64,000 nt of DNA from Lewinellaceae bacterium (GTDB taxonomy: Bacteria; Bacteroidota; Bacteroidia; Chitinophagales; Saprospiraceae), in the NCBI GenBank assembly GCA_020636025.1, contig JACJYQ010000004.1, positions 310,001 through 374,000 on the forward strand. Reading direction: 5' to 3'. Position 1 is the first letter of the stretch, and each line of letters begins with the position of its first letter. Positions 35,501 to 42,937 of the stretch are shown piece after piece. The position numbers were made by a program, and so were the translations under genes. The notes under the pieces are model-generated. The model did no database searches and was not told the origin of the DNA. It worked only from the letters and a program-made list of their open reading frames with translations.

Positions 35501-38434
35501 ATCGGTTCCGATATTGTCATAGTGAATTTCATTTATCCAAACCGGACCATCAATGATACCATTTGGATCGCAGTCATCTGTGCCTATTACATTTGGTACT
35601 GCAGGAACAGGGTCACTGCAAGAAATGGTCACATTGGCAGGCATAGGCGTCAACATTGGCGCCTGTGTATCTTCAACATTGATGGTCTGTACATGAATGT
35701 TTTGATTACCACATGCATCTGTCAATGTCCAGGTGCGGGTCACAATGCGGGAACCGGAGCATTGGCCGGGTTCCTCAGTTTGCATGGCCACCGCTGGAAT
35801 AGAAGATGGTAATGGTGTAATGGTTTGACCGGCATTAAGGAATCCTGGTGATTCAACGATAGGACCAACCCAGGTAAAGTCATCAAATACCTGACCACTT
35901 CCGGTCAATTGAAGGGAAAGCCCAACCGGGTCACTTCCTGGTTCATTCACAACTACATCTGTAGAGAACATGCCATCAGCAGGACCACCATTTGCCTGGA
36001 AAGACCCTTCATAGCTGATGAATTGAAGTACCATGTTGGAAGATATCTGAACCAGTGCAATGCCATCAGGCGCTCCGTTTTGGATACCATTTGAAGGATA
36101 TGAAAGGGAAACAGCACCGAAGCCGCTTCCTTCATCATCAATAAAGCCGGACAAGTTATCAGTATCATACACTACTCCGCCATTTCCATTATACAGCACA
36201 ATTTGATAATCTGAAAGATCAAGACCTGCCGTACCGGCAACCTCAACAAATTCACCCACATCCGTGCCGGTATTGTCATAGTGAAATTCATTGATCCAGA
36301 TTACATCCGGAACCGAGCCGATGCCACCGCAAACATCCGAACCCGTAAGCATAGGTGCAATGGGAAGGTCATCCGTACAGCCAATCGTTATATCGGCAGG
36401 CAAAGGATTTTCATTGAATGTTGGTGCCGTTTGGTCATCCACGGTGATTACTTGAGAACAGGTGCTCATATTGTTACAGGCATCTGTTGCTTTGTAAGTC
36501 CTTGTGAGTGTATATCTGTTGGCACAGGTTTGATTTGTAATTACGTCACCATCATGTGTGATGGTTGGTGTACCAGAACAATTGTCGCTGGCAGAAACTG
36601 ATGCCAAATTCACAGCAGGCACATCGAATGAGCACTCAACTGAAACCGGACCAGGGCAGCTGATACTTGGCCCGGTTGCATCGGGCGTATAAGTATAGTT
36701 TAAGGAGCACATGGCGCTCTCTTCCCCGCCATCTAACATACCATTATTATTCAGATCATCAAAAATGGTATAAGTACGGGTAACAACTGTTGTAGAACAA
36801 TTATCAATGGCAGAAGTAGTGCTGTTTATCACAATAGAACTGCAATAATCATCAGCGATGTTTCCGCCAAGGGCTTCGAATGCTGCTTCTGTTTCGGCAG
36901 CGTCTGGCAATGGATTATTGCAATCGTATACACCTGTAGGTTGTGGAGGACACATTACGGAGAGACCACAATCCGGCTCAGAACAAGAACCTGGGTCCAT
37001 TATCAACACTTCAAGGGTGCAGAATCCTTCGTCGTCCGTAATGGTAACTGTTACATCCCCGCCCCCGGCAGAACCCGATTGAAGTTTGAAAAAATTGGCA
37101 AACCCATAAGATACATTATTCGCAGGCGCACCACCATAAAATGTAATTGATCCAACATTCACGGACAAACTGTAGGTATCACTCAGATCTATCCCAGTTG
37201 GATCCAAAGAGAAGGTGATGTAATCATCATTCGCGTTATTAGGCGTTTCATTAAAATCTTCACATGTAATGTTGTCCAAACCACTGGTTAGCAGCTCACA
37301 GGTTGGCTCCGAACAACTTCCCGGATCTACAATAGGCACCTCAATGCTACAGGAACTTCCCGCAGTATTATCTGTAATGGTAATGATTACATCCCCGTTA
37401 CCGGCTGATCCCTGTTGCAGGCGGAAAAACTTAGATGAGCCATAAGGAACATTTACCGCCGGTGTATTGCCATTCCATAGCACTGATCCAACATTCACGG
37501 TCACATCATAACCAGAGCCTAGACCCGTGCCTGTGGGATCTAAATTGAACCATATATAATCATCACTTGGGTCAGGTGATTCTGCATTGTTTTCGCAGTG
37601 AACATCTGTTAAACCCGCATCTGTCAAATCACAAGCTACTACTTCATAAGTAGCTTCAATAGAGATGTCATCGAGGCCAAATTCATCGCGGGAACCGCTA
37701 CCTCCAACATCTGCCCCACTCCAGCGCAGGTAAAAGAAGGCGCCTGGCGCAAGTGACAAACCTGAAATATTTGTCGAACGGGAAGGCGCTGAATCAACCA
37801 GCACCCAACCCAGGGCATTGGCTGTATCTTTTGAAGTATAATTCAGAGCAGGAACTGAAGTATACGTTACATCATCATCTGAATAGGAAAAATTGAAAGA
37901 ATTGGAACGTGGCTGGTCATTTCGTATATATATATTGTATGAAATGGCCAAGTCGGTAATATTCGTGGTTCCATCATTCTGAATACGCAGGGTCAGAGTA
38001 CCAGGCGCCCAGTCACTTCCTCCGGGTTGTATCATCAGACATGGATTTGCAGCCGATTGAGGAGCACCGGTATAAGCATACATGCCTCCGGTTGAGACGG
38101 CAGCCGAGGCAGAACCCCGGGTATAGTCTGTATTTCCTGTAATTTGAGTTCCTCCAAAAACGAGGGCACCATTACTCCATCCGGTGACAGCCCAGGCATT
38201 TGAATTCATTCGCCCGGAAGTAGCCGTATTGGGTTCAAAACCCGCACCTGTAAAGGCCGTTGAGGGATTGCTGCCAACAGTAGTAGGCATGGATGAGCTA
38301 AAGTCAAGTGTGTACGAATTTGTGCCATTGGTAAATGACAATTGCGCAAATGACACAGACCAGCCAAGGGTCATGAATAGTGTCGCGAGTACAAAACGAG
38401 GGAAAAGATAAGGTCGGGTAGAAACTGACATCAT
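29768..38434 (-). CDS. Giant HYR-repeat surface protein 2
   Basis: About 2,888 residues from the ATG at 38434 (ATG 38431 is equally possible; a TTG at 38440 also fits). The signal peptide ends near SVSFAQ. Domains in order: a beta-sandwich like that of extracellular nuclease/choice-of-anchor proteins (about 40-265); two Cys-containing repeats of about 112 residues (267-380, 380-490); then HYR-like repeats into which two lamin-tail domains are inserted (about 711-873, WINEFHYDN; and 964-1124, WINEIHYDN). More HYR modules follow, then a dockerin-like pair (about 2551-2617), a cohesin-like domain and a T9SS sorting domain (about 2806-end). Surface display through the type IX system is expected; an adhesive or structural role is inferred. 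The last 930 residues nearly match giant protein 1. Confidence 0.85.
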   Translation of the reverse strand: MMSVSTRPYLFPRFVLATLFMTLGWSVSFAQLSFTNGTNSYTLDFSSSMPTTVGSNPSTAFTGAGFEPNTATSGRMNSNAWAVTGWSNGALVFGGTQITGNTDYTRGSASAAVSTGGMYAYTGAPQSAANPCLMIQPGGSDWAPGTLTLRIQNDGTTNITDLAISYNIYIRNDQPRSNSFNFSYSDDDVTYTSVPALNYTSKDTANALGWVLVDSAPSRSTNISGLSLAPGAFFYLRWSGADVGGSGSRDEFGLDDISIEATYEVVACDLTDAGLTDVHCENNAESPDPSDDYIWFNLDPTGTGLGSGYDVTVNVGSVLWNGNTPAVNVPYGSSKFFRLQQGSAGNGDVIITITDNTAGSSCSIEVPIVDPGSCSEPTCELLTSGLDNITCEDFNETPNNANDDYITFSLDPTGIDLSDTYSLSVNVGSITFYGGAPANNVSYGFANFFKLQSGSAGGGDVTVTITDDEGFCTLEVLIMDPGSCSEPDCGLSVMCPPQPTGVYDCNNPLPDAAETEAAFEALGGNIADDYCSSIVINSTTSAIDNCSTTVVTRTYTIFDDLNNNGMLDGGEESAMCSLNYTYTPDATGPSISCPGPVSVECSFDVPAVNLASVSASDNCSGTPTITHDGDVITNQTCANRYTLTRTYKATDACNNMSTCSQVITVDDQTAPTFNENPLPADITIGCTDDLPIAPMLTGSDVCGGIGSVPDVIWINEFHYDNTGTDVGEFVEVAGTAGLDLSDYQIVLYNGNGGVVYDTDNLSGFIDDEGSGFGAVSLSYPSNGIQNGAPDGIALVQISSNMVLQFISYEGSFQANGGPADGMFSTDVVVNEPGSDPVGLSLQLTGSGQVFDDFTWVGPIVESPGFLNAGQTITPLPSSIPAVAMQTEEPGQCSGSRIVTRTWTLTDACGNQNIHVQTINVEDTQAPMLTPMPANVTISCSDPVPAVPNVIGTDDCDPNGIIDGPVWINEIHYDNIGTDVDEFIEVAGRAGTNLSGYELYLYNGAGGGTYNSMPLSGIIPDQSNGFGTLVFDYPVNGIQNGAPDGIALVNGATVIQFLSYEGSFTAVGGPANGMLSTDIGVSESGSEPVGQSLRLSGNGAMYSDFVWNGPSDDSPGDVNQGQTFIAQPPVGLPVTFVQATSTPLPSCPYAYSIVRTWSTEDGCGNTASYSQTITVQDITPPMLTCPAGVTVNLDIFGNAVLDPASINYTASDNCSTSAEITEVSAPAEYDCDDAGTIQSYTLIISDACGNTASCTLSVTISPFERCTPKILITDPCVCKNNATNLINGQFGETIKIESLAGKIWTITANTGLYSASSPAPPTAPILIPVGTTFTEMPVPSGDYFLSGVHVDALGYSITVTSESGEVLTIGNSCEYPNPSITSNLSGDFCLFSDPVNLTGTPGDANIISEQFTVNGVPSNVFDPSQGVGQYIIKYTVDGGVPKDFGPNDPGCVQSVMTTVNVVQTPAVLNCNDHIYVSLPSSCTGEVMPDDMLEGTYGCFDDYVVELDKTLPMGNGPWLPSTLSTFDLGQTYQARVTHLVSGNKCWGLVTIEDKIPPTLTCQDIHLICPITNYEPAYLSGVLGIAAANPTITDCSNFTSSYTDTWVDLACGESINGMQDISAYVKRKWVAVDQWGNSSTCQQYIYFDRKHVGDVQFPADYEISCSANLNFDPSVTGAPYLTAFGINWPINPGAGFCEMQSAYTDQILPVCDGTYKILRTWTVLDWCLPTTPTPPFTNPMYYIQLIKVVDDQGPAFSCPANLTVSIDPFSCCGTINLPDAIIEDGCSRVNNIEAMITTFDPYTGEQTGMYTVGGTLTDFPGNNWWDRDTMGNWGTTPCLPIGTHTVVYSAQDDCSNVFTCSFRLAIRDLIPPVAACDQFTQVSLGPSGSTLVNATTFDDGSYDLCCFDYVKAGRMGGGLDDQVEFTCDDIGDTLTIMMRAWDCAGNTNECMVRVVVDDKIKPICQSPQNFTVTCEQFDPSLWLYGKADILDNCCLDTNKVYLGQQGLTHSVNYSQFDTLCNKGTIVRTFRAFDCNNNSSQCTQRIVVNYEQDYYVRFPNDVIVTVCDGTGNYGEPTFFGEDCELLGVSYEDEVFTVVPDACFKIERHWRIINWCTYDPNGICIDVPNPSPNAIANHASNLPGPIVSPIQTSGDPWKSTIVKIKSTDATSTNYSVYYDPNANCYTYKQIIKVIDTQDPVVDCPSSPQTICDVTANDAQLWNESYWWDNANQSHDLCEAPSDICITATDLCSGSNINIEYQLFLDLDGDGVMETVVNSTQLGNQAGGLGWNNIMYGNVTGAGQSHQFDGRPVPTNQKWGFAIQETVTGNDKTACVKFNTFQAQNTFVTPQLPHGTHKIKWFVSDGCGNETVCEYTIIIKDCKAPTVVCLNGLSVNIMPTGMIQLWATDFLQYAEDNCTLTPYLKYGIRKCGQGTGFPVDAQGNPITNVTFDCTELGSQCVELWAIDLAGNADYCETYVIVQDNNGNCTIDPNLTVSGTLTTENDEGIEEAEVSITGSVNFAPPFSYFDMSNSNGGFNFQFSIPVASSFTLTPNKDDNPLNGVTTYDLVLISKHILGIEPLGSPYKMIAADANKSNSITTFDIVELRKLILGIYQELPNNTTWRFVDKSQVFTDPANPFMDPIQENVSVSQAVINMTDEDFIGVKIGDVNNTAVPNSLMQSDERTAGTLLFDVNDRDVKAGEEFDVVFNASARTLGFQMTLNLKGLKVTGLIENEHVNANNFGVFSDALTVSIDGAESFTVKFRAEKAGKLSEMLNASSRITKAEAYSLAKDRQEVALRFDGKTIAGVGFELYQNQPNPFVNKTFIGFHLPEATTATLSVYDEAGRMVFTQKGEFAKGYNTFSLDRALLNSAGVLYYKLETATDSAIRKMIQAK

Positions 38435-38443
38435 GAGCAATTA

Positions 38444-38469
38444 TTAATACGTATTAAACCCTTAAAGGG
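38444..38469. promoter_or_regulatory. Two adjacent palindromes before giant gene 2
   Basis: TTAATACGTATTAA (38444-38457) is a perfect 14-base palindrome, followed one base later by CCCTTAAAGGG (38459-38469). They lie 10-35 bases upstream of the ATG and could be operators or a 5' leader hairpin. A related half-site, GTATTAAT, occurs near 38533. Confidence 0.4.
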
Positions 38470-38846
38470 AGTGGTTCCAATTAATAGCAATTAACAGTAG
38501 TTGGGAAAATTAATTGACTATATGGAATCACCCGTATTAATGATTACTCTGAAAAAACTTGCGATTTCCCATTAGAGAAAATCGAGGTTCTTGTCAAGCA
38601 ACATAAGGAGTATCCAAACTAGTCATGAGATACAAGGATTAGGATTAAAAGGACAGGGACAAATGTAGGCATTAGAATTATATTAAACGGCTACCTCAAT
38701 GTTAAGTCTTTGACGAATCTTCACTTTTTTCAAAAAGTTTCAAGTCCTTTATTTCCAATCAAGTAAACAAAATTAACGCCAAAGATTCAATGAAGCTGAA
38801 ATACAGCCATAATGCTCAAGAAATTGACTGTAATTTTGTGGCAGAT
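38470..38846. other. Divergent intergenic region
   Basis: AT-rich gap between giant gene 2 (minus) and the ElaA-like gene (plus). A minus-strand TACATTTG (38660-38667) fits the -7 consensus and could start a long leader (about 220 bases) for giant gene 2; its -33 element is weak. Nothing else was recognised. Confidence 0.4.
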
Positions 38847-39323
38847 ATGAGCAAGTTATCCAATTTTAACAGCCTCCCATTTAGTGCGCTTTCCATAATT
38901 CAACTTTACGAAATTCTGACTCTTCGACAGGAGGTTTTTGTTGTAGAGCAAAATTGCCCTTATCTGGATTGCGATGGACTGGATCTTCAATCCTGGCATT
39001 TGATGGGCTATGATGAAAAAGGGAAACTCTGTTGTTACACCCGGCTGCTTCCATTAAATCTACCTTACAAAGGCTATAGCTCCATAGGCCGCGTTTTAAC
39101 TGCACAAAGTGTTCGCAACACTGGCGCTGGCAAACTGTTGATGAAAAAGAGCATTGACCAATGCTATGAACTTTTCGGGCCACATCCCATTAAAATTGGG
39201 GCACAAGTCTATTTGCTCAAATTTTATGAATCTTTCGGCTTTTATAAAACGGGTGAAGAATACATGGAAGATGGTATTCCACACATAAAAATGATCCTGA
39301 ATGCCCCAGTTCGCCATTTCTGA
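38847..39323 (+). CDS. GNAT family N-acetyltransferase, ElaA-like
   Basis: 158 residues from the ATG at 38847; a longer frame from 38790 adds 19 residues not seen in ElaA proteins. It has the ElaA opening (LYEILTLRQEVFVVEQNCPYLDCDGLD), the central YTRLLPLNLPYKGYSSIGRVL, an acetyl-CoA loop region VRNTGAGKLLMKKSI, and the ending AQVYLLKFYESFGFYKTGEEYMEDGIPH. It should transfer an acetyl group from acetyl-CoA to an unknown acceptor. Its last 23 bases overlap the start of the phosphoesterase gene, so the two are translated from one mRNA. Confidence 0.88.
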   Translation: MSKLSNFNSLPFSALSIIQLYEILTLRQEVFVVEQNCPYLDCDGLDLQSWHLMGYDEKGKLCCYTRLLPLNLPYKGYSSIGRVLTAQSVRNTGAGKLLMKKSIDQCYELFGPHPIKIGAQVYLLKFYESFGFYKTGEEYMEDGIPHIKMILNAPVRHF

Positions 39324-39999
39324 CATACACGGCTGCAAAAAAACCTTTGAATCAATTTTGGACAAAATCGCTTTTTCCAAGGCAGACACCCTTTTCCTTT
39401 TGGGGGATTTCGTAGATCGCGGCCCTGATTCCAAAGGGGTAATTGATCTCATCTGGAAATTACAAAATGAAGGCTATCAGGTAAATTGCATTCGGGGAAA
39501 CCATGAAGAGCTTGTACTTAGAGCAGCCTCGTCGAATTATACTCTCCTTGAAAAGTGGCTAGTGACAGATGGTAAAGATACCATGGACAGCTTTGGTGTA
39601 GACAATTGTGCCGATATACCTGCTGACTATATCCAATGGATGAACTCCCTACCCTATTTTCTGGAAGTTGACAAGTATATTTTGGTTCATGGCGGTCTGG
39701 ATTTTACCCTGCAGGACCCGCTGGCTGACACAACTGAAATGTGTTGGATAAGAGCCTGGCATACCCACATAAATTATGATTGGCTCGAACAAAGAATTAT
39801 ACTTCACGGCCACACACCCATTGAAATAGAACTACTTGAAAGTCAATTTGTTAACCTTGAACACCAGCAATATCTCGATATAGATAATGGCTGTGTATAT
39901 GCACACCCTCGTCACTGGAGAAGCGATGGCTTGGGCAGCTTGTGCGCCTTTGATATGACAAATCGAAAACTCTATTTTAAGGAAAATATTGACATCTGA
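39301..39999 (+). CDS. Metallophosphoesterase, Ser/Thr protein phosphatase-like
   Basis: 232 residues, cytoplasmic. All metal-binding motifs of the PPP-type family are present: SDIHG near residue 7, GDFVDRG near 37, RGNHEE near 69, then VHGGLDF and LHGHTP in the C-terminal half. It resembles bacterial PrpA/PrpB or symmetrical Ap4A hydrolase-like enzymes; the length (232) fits the phosphatase group better than ApaH. The substrate is not determined by sequence. It overlaps the acetyltransferase gene by 23 bases and stops one base before the convergent aroC stop codon. Confidence 0.87.
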   Translation: MPQFAISDIHGCKKTFESILDKIAFSKADTLFLLGDFVDRGPDSKGVIDLIWKLQNEGYQVNCIRGNHEELVLRAASSNYTLLEKWLVTDGKDTMDSFGVDNCADIPADYIQWMNSLPYFLEVDKYILVHGGLDFTLQDPLADTTEMCWIRAWHTHINYDWLEQRIILHGHTPIEIELLESQFVNLEHQQYLDIDNGCVYAHPRHWRSDGLGSLCAFDMTNRKLYFKENIDI

Positions 40000-40000
40000 A

Positions 40001-41095
40001 TTAAAGCTGATCAAGCCTCGCTCGCAGCAAATGATCGGCCAGCACCAGCGCGGTCATCGCTTCTACAATTGGAACTGCTCTGGGCAAAACACAAGGATCG
40101 TGCCTGCCCTTGCCTTTTACGACTACTTTTTCACCGGCACTATTCACACTTTCCTGATCCTGCATAATGGTTGATACAGGTTTAAAAGCAACCCGAAAGT
40201 AAATATCCATTCCATTTGATATTCCGCCTAATGTACCACCCGAGTGATTGGTTTGTGTGTTAAATCCTGCGCTTTCAGTTCCTGATGATCCATTTGCTAG
40301 CAGAATATCATTATGCTGTGATCCCAACATCCTGGTTCCGGCAAAACCAGACCCAATATCAAATCCTTTGCTTGCATTGATGCTCAACATGGCTTTGGCC
40401 AAATCTGCTTCAAGCCTATCGAATACAGGCTGCCCAAGACCCGGAGGACAGCCTTTAATGATCGCAGAAACAACTCCTCCCAAACTATCTCCGGCTTTTC
40501 GCACCTCTTTGATGCGTTCAATCATTTGTTGAGCGAGTTGAGGATCGGGACAACGGACCTCATTTGTTTCTATGTTTTCCATGTCCAACTCAGTGTACGG
40601 CTTATTTACAGTCAAATCACCAACCTGGCTCACATACCCTTGAATTTCAACGCCTTGAGATTTAAGCAACAATTTGGCTAAAGCCCCCGCAGCCACCCTG
40701 GCTGCTGTTTCGCGGGCACTGCTTCGCCCCCCTCCGCGATGATCCCGATGGCCATATTTGACAAACCATGTATAGTCGCCGTGGCCCGGTCGGAATACAT
40801 CGGATAGGTGGTCATAATCGGCTGCTTTTTGATCTTCATTTTTGATCAGAAAAGCAATCGGGGTGCCCAGGGTTTTACCCTGAAACACCCCGCTTAATAC
40901 TTGTACAGTGTCACTTTCCTTGCGCTGGGTTACAATATTGCTTTGACCAGGGCGCCTTCTGTCCAGCTCATGCTGAATATATTCCAGATCGAACTCCAAA
41001 CCGGCCGGGCAACCATCAACTATGCAGCCAATGGCAGGACCATGAGATTCACCAAAAGTGGTGACGCGGAATATGGTGCCGAAAGTGTTGGACAA
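40001..41095 (-). CDS. aroC: Chorismate synthase
   Basis: 364 residues, cytoplasmic, FMN-dependent. It converts EPSP to chorismate, the last step of the shikimate pathway. Signatures are TTFGESHGPAIGCIVDGCPAG near the N-terminus, the basic RGGGRSSARETAARVAAGA near residue 120, and the C-terminal KGRHDPCVLPRAVPIVEAM. The start is a TTG (41095, reading MSNTFGTIFRV), because an in-frame TAA of the upstream gene lies only 8 bases before it and no ATG is available in frame. It follows pruA by 8 bases, so the two are probably cotranscribed, although they belong to different pathways. Confidence 0.96.
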   Translation of the reverse strand: MSNTFGTIFRVTTFGESHGPAIGCIVDGCPAGLEFDLEYIQHELDRRRPGQSNIVTQRKESDTVQVLSGVFQGKTLGTPIAFLIKNEDQKAADYDHLSDVFRPGHGDYTWFVKYGHRDHRGGGRSSARETAARVAAGALAKLLLKSQGVEIQGYVSQVGDLTVNKPYTELDMENIETNEVRCPDPQLAQQMIERIKEVRKAGDSLGGVVSAIIKGCPPGLGQPVFDRLEADLAKAMLSINASKGFDIGSGFAGTRMLGSQHNDILLANGSSGTESAGFNTQTNHSGGTLGGISNGMDIYFRVAFKPVSTIMQDQESVNSAGEKVVVKGKGRHDPCVLPRAVPIVEAMTALVLADHLLRARLDQL

Positions 41096-41103
41096 ATGAT
41101 TAT

Positions 41104-42735
41104 TTATTCTTCGCCTAAGAAAGGATATCGGTAATCAGTAGGTGGTACAAAGGTTTCCTTCATGGTTCTTGGTGAAACCCAGCGATACAAATTCAGCATG
41201 GAACCTGCTTTATCATTCGTACCGGATGCTCTGCCACCGCCAAACGGCTGTTGACCTACAACGGCTCCTGTTGGTTTGTCATTTATGTAATAATTACCTG
41301 CAGCATGTCTTAATTTATCACTTGCCAGCAACACAGCCTCGCGGTCTTTGGCAAATATGGATCCAGTGAGTGCGTACGGAGATGTCGAATCAACCAATTC
41401 CAGTACCTGTTCGAATTTCTTGTCGTTGTACACATAGATCGACAGAACCGGCCCAAAGATCTCTTCACACATAGTCACGTATTTTGGATCGGAAACCTCC
41501 AAAACAGTTGGCTCGATGAAGTAGCCTTTACTCTTGTCGCATTTACCACCAGCAATCACCTTCACTTTATCTGATTTTTTTGCAGACGCTATGTATTTGC
41601 TGATTTTGTCAAAGGACTTTTCATCAATTACCGCATTGATAAAATTGCTAAAATCTTCAGTGGAGCCCATTTTCATGCTTTCCAGGTCTTCCAGCATGTA
41701 GGATTTCACTTCTTTCCATAAGCTCTTTGGCACATAGGCTCTTGAGGCAGCTGAACATTTCTGGCCCTGATATTCAAATGCGCCTCGAATTAGTGCTGTA
41801 GCAAGGGCTTTAGGATCGGCCGACTCATGAGCTACTACAAAGTCCTTTCCACCGGTTTCACCCACAATACGCGGATATGACTTATAATTTTCAATATTCT
41901 TACCTACAGTTTTCCAAATATGCTGAAAAACACCTGTGCTTCCTGTAAAATGGAGTCCCGCAAAATCAGGGTGTTTAAAAATCACCTCTCCTGTTGTTGG
42001 TCCATCAACGTAAACCAAATTGATTACTCCTGGTGGCAAACCAGCCTCTGTCAGGATCTCCATGATAAGTGCAGCCGAATAAATCTGAGACTCAGCCGGT
42101 TTCCAAACAATGGTATTTCCCATCAGGGCGGGCGCCATGGTTAAATTGCCTGCAATCGCCGTAAAGTTGAACGGAGTAAGCGCAAACACAAAGCCTTCCA
42201 AGGGCCGCCAGTCGGTACGGTTCCAGATGCCTGCGCTGCTGTTAGGCTGTTGCTTGTAAATTTCCTGCATAAACCAGGCATTGAAGCGCCAGAAATCTGC
42301 CAGCTCACAAATACAATCAATTTCGGCCTGGAACACGTTTTTACTCTGGCAAAGCATGGTAGCTGCACTCATTTTGGCCCTATATGGTCCAGCGAGCAAA
42401 TCGGCAGCTCGGAGAGCAATGGCTGCACGCTCTTGCCAGGGCATGGCTTCCCAGGCTGGCTTTGCTGCAAGCGCAGCATCAATGGCTGCATTGACATGCG
42501 TGGCGCTGCCTTTGGAATAATGTCCGAGAACATGCTTTCTTTCATGTGGAGGATGCATGGCAACCTGCTCTTTTGTATGCACTTCCTTCCCACCTATGTA
42601 CATGGGAATCTTTTTCTTTTTGGATTTAGCGTCAGCCAGGGCTTTTTTTACGGCTGCTTTTTCCGGTGAACCAGGAGCATAGGCCCAAACAGGTTCGTTT
42701 GTTGGATGGGGCACTGAAAATATGGCGTCAGTCAT
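41104..42735 (-). CDS. pruA: L-glutamate gamma-semialdehyde (1-pyrroline-5-carboxylate) dehydrogenase
   Basis: 543 residues, the length of stand-alone type-1 P5C dehydrogenases. It oxidises glutamate semialdehyde to glutamate with NAD+, the second step of proline breakdown. Motifs seen: the NAD-binding FTGSTGVF region, GETGGKDFVVAH near residue 290, the catalytic Cys in YQGQKCSAASRAYVP near residue 327, and PFGGGRASGTNDKAGS near the end. There is no proline dehydrogenase domain (not a PutA fusion) and no putA-like gene nearby. Upstream lie a -7 box (42821-42828) and an unusual 9-base tandem repeat in the predicted leader. Confidence 0.95.
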   Translation of the reverse strand: MTDAIFSVPHPTNEPVWAYAPGSPEKAAVKKALADAKSKKKKIPMYIGGKEVHTKEQVAMHPPHERKHVLGHYSKGSATHVNAAIDAALAAKPAWEAMPWQERAAIALRAADLLAGPYRAKMSAATMLCQSKNVFQAEIDCICELADFWRFNAWFMQEIYKQQPNSSAGIWNRTDWRPLEGFVFALTPFNFTAIAGNLTMAPALMGNTIVWKPAESQIYSAALIMEILTEAGLPPGVINLVYVDGPTTGEVIFKHPDFAGLHFTGSTGVFQHIWKTVGKNIENYKSYPRIVGETGGKDFVVAHESADPKALATALIRGAFEYQGQKCSAASRAYVPKSLWKEVKSYMLEDLESMKMGSTEDFSNFINAVIDEKSFDKISKYIASAKKSDKVKVIAGGKCDKSKGYFIEPTVLEVSDPKYVTMCEEIFGPVLSIYVYNDKKFEQVLELVDSTSPYALTGSIFAKDREAVLLASDKLRHAAGNYYINDKPTGAVVGQQPFGGGRASGTNDKAGSMLNLYRWVSPRTMKETFVPPTDYRYPFLGEE

Positions 42736-42743
42736 TCTGTACC

Positions 42744-42787
42744 GTGATTATTGTGATTTATGTGATTGTTGTGATTATGTGATGAAT
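42744..42787 (-). repeat. 9-base tandem repeat in the pruA leader
   Basis: Five imperfect units read on the plus strand: GTGATTATT, GTGATTTAT, GTGATTGTT, GTGATTAT (one base short) and GTGATGAAT. They lie 9 bases upstream of the pruA ATG and downstream of the predicted promoter. Confidence 0.7.
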
Positions 42788-42820
42788 AAAGTAAATTTGG
42801 AGGTCTTGCGCTAATGTAGG

Positions 42821-42828
42821 CAAAGTTA
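42821..42828 (-). promoter_or_regulatory. -7 box for pruA-aroC
   Basis: Minus-strand TAACTTTG matches TAnnTTTG, 86 bases before the pruA ATG. No good -33 TTTG. Confidence 0.4.
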
Positions 42829-42902
42829 AAAAGGACTCATTTCCTCACAGTTCATTTTACCTTAAATAAAGTAAAATACTTGCTGAATTAATAACAAAAA
42901 CT

Positions 42903-42910
42903 TAGGTTTG
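42903..42910 (+). promoter_or_regulatory. -7 box for the small Ig-like protein gene
   Basis: TAGGTTTG, perfect for TAnnTTTG, touches the first possible ATG (42911). If used, transcription starts inside that codon region, which argues for a downstream start codon (42932 or 42938). Confidence 0.45.
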
Positions 42911-42937
42911 ATGTTCCAGTCCAGCCATTTCATGTTA

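Noticed and set aside
18609..38434. Mobile element or prophage explaining the repeated giant genes
   Set aside because: No transposase, integrase or terminal repeats; tandem gene duplication is enough.
38790..38846. Earlier ATG for the ElaA-like gene
   Set aside because: The added 19 residues do not match the family; the ATG at 38847 gives the usual N-terminal length.
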